64,000 nt of DNA from Halosimplex rubrum (GTDB lineage Archaea; Halobacteriota; Halobacteria; Halobacteriales; Haloarculaceae): NCBI RefSeq assembly GCF_013415885.1, contig NZ_CP058910.1, forward strand, positions 4,278,001-4,342,000. Reading direction: 5' to 3'. The translations under genes and the position numbers were made by a program. Numbering within the stretch: position 1 is the first letter of the stretch; each line of letters opens with the position of its first letter. The notes beneath the pieces are model-generated. The model saw only the letters and a program-made list of their open reading frames with translations. It ran no database searches and was not told the DNA's origin. Shown piece by piece: positions 25,849-34,384 of the stretch.

Positions 25849-26877
25849 CTAGAGCGTTCCTCCCGTTATCGTCTCGTCTTCTTCCGCGGTCGATTCGGAC
25901 TCGCCGGCCATCCGGGTGCGGACCCGCGGGTTGAACACCCGGTCGAGGCCCTGACCCATGAGGATCAGCGCCAGCGCCAGGCCGACGATGAAGATCATCG
26001 GCGCGATCAGCCAGTGGGCCGCCTCGGGCACGAACAGCGCGCCGTTCTCCTGGGCCCGCGCCAGCGTCACGCCCCACGTCGGCTGGCTGTAGGGCAACAC
26101 GCCCAGGAAGAACAGCCCGACCGACGCGAAGATGGTGTATCGGGCGGCGAACACGAAGTTCACCGTCACGTACGGCATCAGGTTCGGGATCACGTCCTTC
26201 CGGAGGATCCGGAAGGTGCTCGTCCCCATCGTCCGGGAGGCCTCGACGTAGCTGTCCTCGCGGATGGTCAGCACCTGCGAGCGCAGCGACCGGCCCAGCC
26301 CGGCCCAGTAGTTGATCGTCAGGATGACGCCGACGAAGATCGGGTTCTCCGGACTGAACGTGATCGCGAGGATGATCACCAGCGGGAGCCCGGGGATCGC
26401 CATGAAGAAGTCCGAGATGGACATCAGGACCCTGTCGACCCGCCCGCCTTTGTACCCCGCGACCGTCCCGACGAGGACCGCGAGACCGGTCGCCCAGACG
26501 CCGCCGGCCAGCACCATCAGCATGATGTCCGGCGTCGCGTGGACGAGTTCGGCTGTCAGGTCGACGCCCGCGGAGGTCGTCCCGAGCGGGTACGACCAGT
26601 TCTCGAACATCCCCAGGAGTCGCGGCGCCTGGCTCGACGACGGTTCGCGCCACAGTCCGAAGACGGCGACGGCCGTTATCGCCAGGTAGACGCTGAGCAT
26701 CAGGAGCCCCACGCGGGTCCGCATGTCGGCCCACGCGACGACGGCGGGCTCGTAGATGCTCCGCTCGTAGAACTCACGGATCCGGTCTCCCCTGGTCATG
26801 TCCGCGCCGGTGCTCTCGGTCTGCCAGTCGAGCCCCTCGGTGGAGGCGTCGGATTCAGTATGCTTCACTGGAATCAC
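25849..26877 (-). CDS. dppC: Dipeptide/oligopeptide ABC transporter permease (DppC type)
   Basis: A 342-residue inner-membrane permease with six predicted helices. The EAA loop that contacts the ATPase reads YVEASRTMGTSTFRILRKDVIPN, and the N-terminal cytoplasmic tail and long first loop are as in DppC/OppC. The track from the GTG at 26877 overlaps the end of the DppB gene by 23 bases, the usual coupling; an internal ATG at about 26799 (MTRGDRIREF) is an alternative start. The stop abuts the ATPase gene. Substrate class (peptide, nickel, sugar) cannot be fixed from the permease. Confidence 0.94.
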   Translation of the reverse strand: MIPVKHTESDASTEGLDWQTESTGADMTRGDRIREFYERSIYEPAVVAWADMRTRVGLLMLSVYLAITAVAVFGLWREPSSSQAPRLLGMFENWSYPLGTTSAGVDLTAELVHATPDIMLMVLAGGVWATGLAVLVGTVAGYKGGRVDRVLMSISDFFMAIPGLPLVIILAITFSPENPIFVGVILTINYWAGLGRSLRSQVLTIREDSYVEASRTMGTSTFRILRKDVIPNLMPYVTVNFVFAARYTIFASVGLFFLGVLPYSQPTWGVTLARAQENGALFVPEAAHWLIAPMIFIVGLALALILMGQGLDRVFNPRVRTRMAGESESTAEEDETITGGTL

Positions 26878-27859
26878 CCGAGCTGATCCGCGGGTCGATC
26901 ATGCTGTAGGTCAGGTCGGCGACGTACACCCCGATGACCAGTGCCACCGTGATGACGAGGAAGGTCCCCATCATCATCGGGTAGTCGTTGGAGTTGACTG
27001 CGTCCAACAGGTACAGCCCCAGTCCCGGATAGTTGAATATCTGCTCCAGAATCACCGTGCCGCCCAGCCGGAAGCCGAGCAGGAGCAGGAACCCGGTGTA
27101 CATCGGCAGGATCGCGTTGCGCGCGACGTACCGGGTCGCGATCCGACCGTCGGACAGTCCCCGAAGCCTGGCGACCTCGACGAAGTCCTCGCCCAGCACC
27201 TGGATGCTGTTCCCGCGCATCGCCAACGCCTGTCCGCCGATCCCCACGATCGTGTACGACAGTATCGGTAGCGCGCCGTGGAGAACCACGCTGATAGCGT
27301 AGTCCAGGCTCCAGTGGTTCTCGATGTTGGGGTTGGCCGTCCCCGACGCCGGGAGCAGCCCCCAGCGGTACGACACGAACAGCAGCAGCAGGATCGCCGC
27401 CACGTAGAACGGGATCGACATCCCCACGATCGACAGCGAGGAGGCGATGGTGTCGAACTTCGACCCCTCCCAGTAGGCCTGGATCGCGCCCAGAAGGATC
27501 CCGAACACGAACATCAGTATCGTCGACGCGACGACGATGAAGATCGTCCACGGCGCCGCCTGGGCGACCACCTCCGTGACGGGACGGCTGTACTGGATCG
27601 ACGTCCCCAGGTCGAGCTGGACCGCCGATATCATGTAGTCGATGTACTGTTGCCACAGCGGCGCGTCCGGCCGAACGTTCTGCAGGTTCCTGATCTGCTG
27701 GTTGACTTGCTCTGGCGGAATGCCTTGTTGAAGCAATTGCGTCCGCAGTAGCGTGAACGGTCCTCCCGGGAGCAGGCGGATCAGCCCGAAGGTGAGCGAC
27801 ATGACCCCGAAGATCGTGACGAACACCCGTGCTGTCCGCCGCACGTAGTAGTTAACCAT
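26855..27859 (-). CDS. dppB: Dipeptide/oligopeptide ABC transporter permease (DppB type)
   Basis: A 334-residue permease with six helices and the DppB/OppB layout: the opening MVNYYVRRTARVFVTIFGVMSLTFGLIRLLPGG, a periplasmic-side loop, and the EAA motif FVEVARLRGLSDGRIATRYVARNAILP. It is the second gene of the operon, 115 bases after the substrate-binding gene, and overlaps the next permease. DppB and DppC form the heterodimeric channel. Confidence 0.94.
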   Translation of the reverse strand: MVNYYVRRTARVFVTIFGVMSLTFGLIRLLPGGPFTLLRTQLLQQGIPPEQVNQQIRNLQNVRPDAPLWQQYIDYMISAVQLDLGTSIQYSRPVTEVVAQAAPWTIFIVVASTILMFVFGILLGAIQAYWEGSKFDTIASSLSIVGMSIPFYVAAILLLLFVSYRWGLLPASGTANPNIENHWSLDYAISVVLHGALPILSYTIVGIGGQALAMRGNSIQVLGEDFVEVARLRGLSDGRIATRYVARNAILPMYTGFLLLLGFRLGGTVILEQIFNYPGLGLYLLDAVNSNDYPMMMGTFLVITVALVIGVYVADLTYSMIDPRISSGDSSEAY

Positions 27860-27974
27860 GCGTCTTGATAGTCGTATTCTCTGCCGGCACTCTAAGGTCT
27901 AACGACTCGCGTCGTGAGAAGCGGTTCGGTGCGAGACCGATCGATACTCCCCCCATCGACTTGGTAGGAGTCCG

Positions 27975-29819
27975 TTACTCCTGAGCCGTCAGCTTACCCG
28001 TGCGGGGCAGCCAGAACGGCGGCCACTTGATCCCGCGCTCGGGGTCGCCTTCCTCGAGGTCGACGTTCCACTCGTCGGTGGTGAGCCACGACTGCTCGAA
28101 CTTCGAGACCAGCGAGAGCATCGGCAGATCGTAGTTGTTGTGCCAGGCGGCTTCCTGAACGATCGGCCGCGCCTCCTCGTTGGTGGACTTGGTCGCGATC
28201 TCGTCGACCTTGGCCAGCGGACTGACCGTCATCTCGCCGTCGCCGCTCATGGCCGGGATGGTCTGCTCGGACTCGCCGTCGTAGTTGTGTCCGCCGTTGA
28301 ACGCCTCCAGCGCGATCTGGTGTCGCAGCGGGAAGTACGGGAACGACGACCGGGCCTGGCCGGGCAGCCAGTACAGGGTCCCGACCTTGAAGTTGCCGTC
28401 GATGAACGCGCCCTGCCAGTCACTGGTCGGCCGGCTGGCGACCGAGAGATCGAAGCCGAACTCGTTGAGGCGGTCGACGATCGTCTCGGTCATCGTCGTG
28501 AAGTCCGTCCACCCGCCGGGCGTCAGGTAGTCGGCGCTGATGGGCTCGCCGTCGGGGCTCGTCCACGTGCCGTTCTGCATCGAGTACCCGGCGTCCTCGA
28601 GGATCTGTGTCGCCTCCTCGGTGTTGGTCGAGCCGACGCCGTAGTCCTCGAAGTTGCTCTGGGTATCGCCGAGCCAGTTCTCGATGTCCCGCGGGGCGAT
28701 CCCGCAGGGGACCGACGCCGGGAACTTCGTGCGCGGACCCGCGTTCGCGACGAGTTCCTCGCGGTTGACGACGTGAGCGATCGCCTGGCGGACCGCGCGG
28801 TCGCCGAAGATGGGGTCGTCGTGATTGAAGATCATCCCGTAGCCCCACTTGGCCGGGATGGACCGGATCTCCATGACGTAGTCCTGGAAGGCGTTGACCG
28901 TCTCCGGCGCGGCGAACATGCTCCACTGGCTGTCGAAGCGCTTGCCGCCCGTGGTGAAGTCCTGCTGGGGGACCGAGGCCTCCTGGTAGGAGTCGAACCG
29001 GAAGTTCGAGAAGTTGACGTTGTCGATGCTGTGGAACTCCTCGTTGCGCTCGAAGTTCCACTGCTGCTGGTTCTTGTCGACGTAGGCCCACGCGCCGCTC
29101 GTGATGACCTCGGTGTCGCTGTCCTCCCAGTTCCACTGCTGGACCTCGGCGGCGTCGGCGTCGAGGAACTGCTCGAAGGCCGCCGCCGGCGTGTCGATCC
29201 ACATGTTCCCCAGCTGGTGTTTGACCATCACGGGGTTGGTCGGGCCCGTGAGGTTCAGCTGGTACGTGTAGTCGTCGACGACTTCGGTGCTCTCGACGTA
29301 GCCCCAGATGGCGCTGCCGACCTTCTCGAGGATCTGGAACTGCACGTCGATGTCCTCGGTGGTCACGTCGCTGCCGTCGGACCACGAGAGGTCCTCGCGG
29401 AAGGTCAGCGTGACCGTCTCGCCGTCGAACTCCCAGTCGTCCAGCGCCGCGAGCTGGAACTCTCGGGTCTCGAAGGAGTACGCGGCGAACCGGTCGAACG
29501 CCAGCCGGCGTGCCGGTTCCGAGGAGATCTGCGTGTTGTGCGTGTTGAGTGTGCGGTTGGTCGGGTCGGCCTGGAGGGCACTTACGTGGGTCTTGTCGAC
29601 GACGTTCGTGCTACCGCCGTCGGAGCCGTCCGAACCGTCACTGCCGTCGGAGCCGTCCGAGCCGTCCGAGCCGTCACTACCGTCGGAGCCGGACCCGTCG
29701 GTCGGTGTCCCGTCCCCGCCACCACACCCTGCGAGTGCCGCGGCACCGGACGCTCCTGCGAGTGTCAGGAACTTCCGGCGGTCTACGACATCGCTGTACT
29801 CATTGGTACTGTCAGACAT
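27975..29819 (-). CDS. dppA: Family 5 (dipeptide-type) ABC substrate-binding lipoprotein
   Basis: A 614-residue solute-binding protein. The signal DRRKFLTLAGASGAAALAGCGGG combines a Tat motif and lipobox, so it is exported folded and lipid-anchored. A run of about eight Gly-Ser-Asp triplets forms the linker (about residues 45-70). The mature part shows SBP family 5 features: LTFREDLSWSDGSDVTTEDI, NHDDPIFGDRAVRQAIAHVVNREELV and the ATQILEDAGYSMQNG block. A TATA box (minus-strand TTTATTA, 29852-29846) lies 27 bases before the ATG at 29819, so the operon mRNA is probably leaderless. The GSD linker is encoded by a near-perfect DNA repeat, so its length may vary. Confidence 0.93.
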   Translation of the reverse strand: MSDSTNEYSDVVDRRKFLTLAGASGAAALAGCGGGDGTPTDGSGSDGSDGSDGSDGSDGSDGSDGSDGGSTNVVDKTHVSALQADPTNRTLNTHNTQISSEPARRLAFDRFAAYSFETREFQLAALDDWEFDGETVTLTFREDLSWSDGSDVTTEDIDVQFQILEKVGSAIWGYVESTEVVDDYTYQLNLTGPTNPVMVKHQLGNMWIDTPAAAFEQFLDADAAEVQQWNWEDSDTEVITSGAWAYVDKNQQQWNFERNEEFHSIDNVNFSNFRFDSYQEASVPQQDFTTGGKRFDSQWSMFAAPETVNAFQDYVMEIRSIPAKWGYGMIFNHDDPIFGDRAVRQAIAHVVNREELVANAGPRTKFPASVPCGIAPRDIENWLGDTQSNFEDYGVGSTNTEEATQILEDAGYSMQNGTWTSPDGEPISADYLTPGGWTDFTTMTETIVDRLNEFGFDLSVASRPTSDWQGAFIDGNFKVGTLYWLPGQARSSFPYFPLRHQIALEAFNGGHNYDGESEQTIPAMSGDGEMTVSPLAKVDEIATKSTNEEARPIVQEAAWHNNYDLPMLSLVSKFEQSWLTTDEWNVDLEEGDPERGIKWPPFWLPRTGKLTAQE

Positions 29820-30335
29820 GCCTCTGATTGGTTTACAATAACGAGTAATAAAGGTTTTGGAAGGAGGCGGACGTGTTCGGCCGATTTCAAACCGGCGACC
29901 GGCGGAGAACGCCCCCTCTGACACCCTAGACCCACGATATCGAGCGGTTACTGTTCGGGTGTTCGACCGCTCTCGACCCAGAGCTTCGCAGACGGGCGAT
30001 ATCGGACGCGTTTCGGAGAACGGAACCGATTCGGCGTCGGCTCCGCACCGTACGGTCGTAACTGACATCGTCTATCATCCGAATTTTCCGTCGCGAAGCC
30101 CGACAGTCCGATGCCGGACGGACCGGCCGACCCTCGAACTCGAGGAACGGTCGTTCGGAATAGCTGAACAAAACAGTGTCACGGGTAAAGAAGTTTTCGT
30201 CGGACACGCTCGCGCGCGGGCGCCACCGAAAGGTGTACGCAGTCGCTTCGACCGGGGAAACCCCGTAGGAGACGTGCCGGTCGGCGCGACCGTTCGTAGA
30301 AGGGTTTTTCACCCGGACCGACTAACCCTGTGCAA
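29820..30335. other. Divergent promoter region between ABC operon and DyP-like operon
   Basis: The left end carries the ABC operon TATA box (29846-29852). The rest has no supported coding frame; several frames of 60-130 codons are arginine-rich and unlike real genes here. Near 30225-30275 there are short stems (CACCGAAAGGTG; GGGGAAACCCC) that could fold, but I recognise no riboswitch. A T-rich stretch (GGGTTTTTCACC near 30303-30313) precedes the right-hand gene. Confidence 0.5.
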
Positions 30336-31697
30336 ATGTCACCGGACAACGAGCGTGGCATCGGTCGTCGCGAGTTCGTCGCGGCGGCCGTCGCTATCGG
30401 TGGGGCGAGCGCGCTCTCTGCGTGTCAGGAACGGGAACGGGAGCTGGTGGGGACCGCCTCCGACGCGACCGAGGGAACCGAAGGGGGCGAGCGCCCCCGT
30501 CCGGGAACGGACACGGAGTTCGACCTGTCGGTCCCGTCGGGCGAGCCCGACGCGCTGTCCGAGCGCCAGCACGCCTGGAACTACGCCGTCGTCCACGACG
30601 CTCACGGCAACACCGTCATCCCCCAGCAGCAGCTGATCCTCGGGCTCTCCTACGAGGGGTCGAGCCCGCCGACCGAAGCCGAGCGCGACCAGGTCGAGGG
30701 CGCTCTTCGGACCCTCGAAACCGCCTTCCAGTGGGGGACCGGCGGGAACCCCTCGGCGTCGTTCACGCAGGGACTGCTGTTCATGCTCGGCTACTCGGCG
30801 ACGTACTTCGAGCGGACCGGCGGCGTCCCCGAGCGGCTCGTCCCGGCCGAGGACGTGCTCCGCGAGGTCGGCGAGGACCCCGACAAGGCCGACGACTTCG
30901 ACGCCGTCCTGCTGATGAACAGCGACATCGGCTCGGTCGTCATGGCCGCCGAGGCCGCGCTGTTCGGCGAGATCGAGACGGTAAACGGCGTCGAGGTGAC
31001 CGACACCTTCGAGGGCGTCTTCTCGAAGGCCGACCGGCGGGCCGGCATGGTCGGCAAGGGCATCCCCGCGGACGTGCTGGACAACGACTCGATCCCGGAG
31101 TCGGCCCCGCTGTCGATGGGGTTCAAGTCCGGCTATCGCGACAGCCAGCCATCCGAAGACGGGATCACCATCCGCGAGGGGCCGTTCGCCGGCGGGACCA
31201 CGATGGCCGTCTCGCGGCTGGGCATCGACCTCGACCGCTGGTACGACCAGTCCCACGAGGAGCGGGCCGCCGAGATGTTCTGTCCCGCCCACGACACCGA
31301 CGAGATCGGCGAGATCGGCGAGAAACTCGGCGCCGAGAGCGGCATCACCGAGGAGAACGCCGAGAGCGTCGAGGAGTTCGCCGAGGAGTACGGTCGTGTG
31401 GGTCACACTCAGAAGGTCGCCCGCGCACGCGACGACGAGTTCGTCCCGACGATCCTCCGGCGTTCGGAGGGGGTCGCCACGGACGCCGCCCAGGGGACGG
31501 AGTTCAACTTCACCGGTCTCCAGGGCCACGTCGAGGACTTCGTCGAGACCCGCAAGGCGATGAACACCGACGAGTACGACGACGACGTGGCCGCCGAGGA
31601 CCACGGGATCATCGACTACCTGGAGACGCACCATCGCGCGACGCTGCTCGTGCCGGCCCGCCCCCAGCGGGCGCTCCCGACCGGGACCGACGCATGA
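30336..31697 (+). CDS. Tat-exported DyP-type-peroxidase-like protein (DUF7405-like)
   Basis: A 453-residue protein with a Tat signal (GRREFVAAAVAIGG, then a lipobox-like LSAC). I recall it as haloarchaeal DUF7405. Its layout follows dye-decolourising peroxidases: the end of the first ferredoxin-like half reads DFDAVLLMNSD (compare D-x-L-L-Q-x-x-A-D-D), then GFKSGYRDS at the place of the GxxDG motif, GPFAGGTTMAVSRLGIDLDRWYDQSHEERAAEMF, VGHTQKVARARDDEF with the likely proximal heme His357, and TILRRSEGVATD matching ILRRGYSY. The distal Asp of GxxDG is Ser265, so classical peroxidase activity is doubtful. ATG at 30336 chosen over a GTG two codons upstream. Its stop overlaps the next start (ATGA). 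Confidence 0.7.
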   Translation: MSPDNERGIGRREFVAAAVAIGGASALSACQERERELVGTASDATEGTEGGERPRPGTDTEFDLSVPSGEPDALSERQHAWNYAVVHDAHGNTVIPQQQLILGLSYEGSSPPTEAERDQVEGALRTLETAFQWGTGGNPSASFTQGLLFMLGYSATYFERTGGVPERLVPAEDVLREVGEDPDKADDFDAVLLMNSDIGSVVMAAEAALFGEIETVNGVEVTDTFEGVFSKADRRAGMVGKGIPADVLDNDSIPESAPLSMGFKSGYRDSQPSEDGITIREGPFAGGTTMAVSRLGIDLDRWYDQSHEERAAEMFCPAHDTDEIGEIGEKLGAESGITEENAESVEEFAEEYGRVGHTQKVARARDDEFVPTILRRSEGVATDAAQGTEFNFTGLQGHVEDFVETRKAMNTDEYDDDVAAEDHGIIDYLETHHRATLLVPARPQRALPTGTDA

Positions 31698-33421
31698 CAG
31701 GTGACTCGCTTCGGCGGGCTCTCCTCACCGTCGCCGTCGCCGCCGCCCTCGTCGTCTCCGGCTGTGCCGTCGCCCCGGGTAACGACGACGGGGCGGGCGC
31801 CGACCGCGCGAGCGCCGAGATCGGGTTCGTCGACGCCACCGCCGAGGCCGGCCTCGCGTACAACGGGACCGGCACCGGCGCCGCCGGCAACGGCAACAAC
31901 GGCGTCTACGTCGCCGATATCGACAACAACGGCTGGGAGGACATCCTCGCCGTCGGCGGCGAGCATCCCGCTCTCTTCCGTAACACCGGCGGCGCTTTCG
32001 AGCGCACGGGCGAACTCGACGGGCTCGAACGCGAGTACAAGAGCGCCGCCTTCGTCGACTACGACGGCGACGGCTGGCGCGACCTGCTCCTGCTCGCCAA
32101 GGACGGCCCCGCCGCCGCCTTCCACAACGACGAGGGGAGCTTCGAGCGGACCGACATCGGCCTCGGTAACTTCACGCACCCGCTCGGGGCGTCCGCCGCC
32201 GACTACGACGGCGACGGCGACCGCGATCTCTTCGTCTACCAGTCGGGCGACTGGGCCGACGAGCGCCCCGACGGGTACTTCTCGCCCAACAAGTCCATCG
32301 CCGACGACAACGGCAACCCCAACGTCCTCTTCGAGAATACGGGCGAATCGGGCGAGGACCGCTTCGAGCGCGTCGACGCGCCGGGTATCGCGGGCGACCG
32401 CTGGAGCCTCGCGGCCAGCTTCGTCGACCTGACCGGCGACGGGCGCCCAGACATCCACGTCGCCAACGACTACAACAACGACACCGTCTACCTCAACCGG
32501 GGCGACGGCTCCTTCCGGCAGATCCAGCTCGGCGGCGCCACCGCCCGCAACGGCATGGCCTCGGAGGTCAACGACATCAATCGCGACGGCCGCCCCGACG
32601 TGTTCGTCACCAACATCGACATCCCGGCCTCCCGGGAGACGCTCTCTCCGGACCGCTACGAACGGCTCAAGCGGTTCCTCCAGTACGTCATCCACTCCGG
32701 CCGGACGAAGGGCAACACCATGCTCGTCAACCAGGGCGACGGCGAGTTCGTCGACCGCGCCGGCGCCTACGGCGTCCGCGAGGGGGGCTGGGGCTGGGCC
32801 GCCAGCGTCACTGACCTCGACAACGACGGCGACCGTGATCTCATGCACACCACCCAGAACGTCGTCGCGCTCAACCAGTCCGACCCCGTCTTCACCCTCC
32901 CGATGGTCTGGGAGCGGGGCGGCGACAACTTCACCCGCCTCGACGCCGCCGACCGCGGCCTTGCCGAACAGGACGGCCGCGGGATGGTCACCGTCGACTA
33001 CGACCGCGACGGCGACCGCGACGTGATCATCGCCGACTACCACGGCCCCTACGCCGTCTACGAGAACACCGTCCGGTCGCCCGGCACCGAAGGGGGCGCC
33101 GACGCGTCGGCCCCCGCCGGCGCCGTCCAGTTCGAGGTCGTCGACGGGAATGGCGCGGTCGCCATCGGCGCGAACGCGACGGTCACCGTCGACGGCCGGG
33201 AGACCGCGGTCTGGCAGAACTCCCGGACGGACTTCATCTCGCAGGGCTCGTCGGTCACCCACGTCGGCCTCGGCGACGCCGAGGGGGCGACCGTCGACGT
33301 GACCTGGCCCGACGGGACCGAGCGGACGGTCGACCTCGACGCCGACCGACGCTATCGGGTCGGTCCCGACGGCGTCGAGGTCGTCGCCAACTTCACCAGT
33401 CCAGATGCGGGCGGGGACTGA
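31694..33421 (+). CDS. FG-GAP/VCBS repeat lipoprotein with ASPIC/UnbV domain (CRTAC1-like)
   Basis: A 575-residue exported lipoprotein: the signal ends VVSGCAV. The mature part is a beta-propeller of FG-GAP/VCBS repeats with at least seven calcium-loop motifs of the DxDxDG type (DIDNNGWED, DYDGDGWRD, DYDGDGDRD, DLTGDGRPD, DINRDGRPD, DLDNDGDRD, DYDRDGDRD). The last 90 residues are an ASPIC/UnbV domain, with SRTDFISQGSSVTHVGLGDAEG and VTWPDGTERTV. Such proteins resemble human CRTAC1 and usually bind other surface proteins. Its ATG overlaps the stop of the DyP-like gene, so the two are translated together and exported by different routes to the same side of the membrane. Confidence 0.9.
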   Translation: MTGDSLRRALLTVAVAAALVVSGCAVAPGNDDGAGADRASAEIGFVDATAEAGLAYNGTGTGAAGNGNNGVYVADIDNNGWEDILAVGGEHPALFRNTGGAFERTGELDGLEREYKSAAFVDYDGDGWRDLLLLAKDGPAAAFHNDEGSFERTDIGLGNFTHPLGASAADYDGDGDRDLFVYQSGDWADERPDGYFSPNKSIADDNGNPNVLFENTGESGEDRFERVDAPGIAGDRWSLAASFVDLTGDGRPDIHVANDYNNDTVYLNRGDGSFRQIQLGGATARNGMASEVNDINRDGRPDVFVTNIDIPASRETLSPDRYERLKRFLQYVIHSGRTKGNTMLVNQGDGEFVDRAGAYGVREGGWGWAASVTDLDNDGDRDLMHTTQNVVALNQSDPVFTLPMVWERGGDNFTRLDAADRGLAEQDGRGMVTVDYDRDGDRDVIIADYHGPYAVYENTVRSPGTEGGADASAPAGAVQFEVVDGNGAVAIGANATVTVDGRETAVWQNSRTDFISQGSSVTHVGLGDAEGATVDVTWPDGTERTVDLDADRRYRVGPDGVEVVANFTSPDAGGD

Positions 33422-33460
33422 CGGCGACGGGCTTCGGTCCGGCGAGAGAGACCGCCTCGT

Positions 33461-33823
33461 TCAGACCCGTTCGCTGTGCATGATCACGTCCTCGCCTCGC
33501 CCCGGACCCCACACGATCCGGAGCATCGACCCCTCGCTCGCCTGGACGACCGTGCTGTCGGATTCGGTCACAGGGTCGCTCCAGTCGGCCGCCCGGCGGT
33601 AGCTCTCGACGCGCACCGTGAGGTCGTCCGTTCGGACCGGCTCGCGGCCGGCGTGGGTGATCCGGACGGCCGTGTCGTTGACCCGCTCGACGGTCCAGTT
33701 CACCTCCGGGGCTTCCGTGTCTCCACTCCCGCCCGCGATGTTCAGTCCCACGACGACCAGCCCCCCGACCACGGCCACGACGATGGCCGCGCCAACCAGA
33801 TTCAGCATCGTGTCCCCGTCCAT
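33461..33823 (-). CDS. Short membrane-anchored protein resembling an archaeal pilin-type protein
   Basis: A 120-residue protein opening MDGDTMLNLVGAAIVVAVVGGLVVVGLNIAGG, a single N-terminal helix, followed by a small beta domain (NWTVERVNDTAVRITHAGREPVRTDDLTVRVES). The beta part resembles the exposed domain of haloarchaeal type IV pilins, where a VRITHAGGD-like strand recurs, but a clear prepilin peptidase site is not visible. An ATG at 33874 would add 17 residues; I prefer 33823 because the short form begins directly before the helix. It is convergent with the FG-GAP gene. Confidence 0.65.
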   Translation of the reverse strand: MDGDTMLNLVGAAIVVAVVGGLVVVGLNIAGGSGDTEAPEVNWTVERVNDTAVRITHAGREPVRTDDLTVRVESYRRAADWSDPVTESDSTVVQASEGSMLRIVWGPGRGEDVIMHSERV

Positions 33824-34384
33824 GCGCCGAACGTGGGGACCGAACGGTATGAGCGTGTGGGCCGATTCGATCATCGTGGTCCGTTCGTGTCTCAGTTGTG
33901 CCGGCTGTTTCTGTTCGATTCGGTGTGGACGGAAGTCGAGCGGCGCTCGCGGACGACGGTTAGCGCTGAAAGCCCTCGACCCGCTTGCGGTCGCTGAGGC
34001 GGGATATCCGCGCTCTTCGCACGGCCCGCGCGGATAGTACCCGCTCAGGCGACTGAATAAACGCAAGCGCGCCTCGCCCTTTCAGTCCGCCAGGGACAGC
34101 ACCACACCGCAATCACCCCGCACAGCACCGCGGCCGGCCACGAGCCTCCCCAGCCGATTCGGTGCTCGTCGCAAGCTCCTGCGCGCCTCATCCCTCGCGC
34201 GGCTGTTTCGAGCGGCTCTCACAGGGTTCGAGCACGCTCGACAGCACGCGCCGACCGCACCGCTAGCTCCACTACCTCTACTGAACGCCGCCAATTCGTG
34301 CGAACGTCTCGCGTTCGGTCGCCATCGCCGTGACACAGACCATCCGCAGGCAAGCGTTTTCACGCGCCCACACCGAGATCCGAT
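33824..34384. other. 561-bp gene-free region with a structured, repeat-like element
   Basis: No coding frame is supported. Positions about 33960-34270 hold a structured sequence with an outer inverted repeat and a long inner hairpin (separate entry), followed by a stretch rich in CGCG-containing words such as CTCATCCCTCGCGCGGC. From memory, sequences of this style recur between genes in many haloarchaeal genomes. The end of the region carries the htpX promoter. Confidence 0.6.
33966..34085. repeat. Structured inverted-repeat element with long hairpin
   Basis: Outer arms CTGAAAG (33966-33972) and CTTTCAG (34079-34085) enclose a small hairpin CCGC-TT-GCGG (33981-33990) and a long imperfect hairpin spanning 33990-34053. 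The two arms of the latter read GTCGC-TGAG-CGGG-TATCCGCGC-like sequences with only single-base bulges; the innermost ATCCGCGC (34006-34013) and GCGCGGAT (34028-34035) pair perfectly around 14 bases. It could be a non-coding RNA, a dispersed repeat or a miniature mobile element. Confidence 0.6.

Noticed and set aside
30422-33421. A 999-codon frame covering the DyP-like gene and the FG-GAP gene
   Set aside because: Only its right part (from 31694) is the real FG-GAP lipoprotein; the left part is arginine-rich shadow of the DyP-like gene in another frame.
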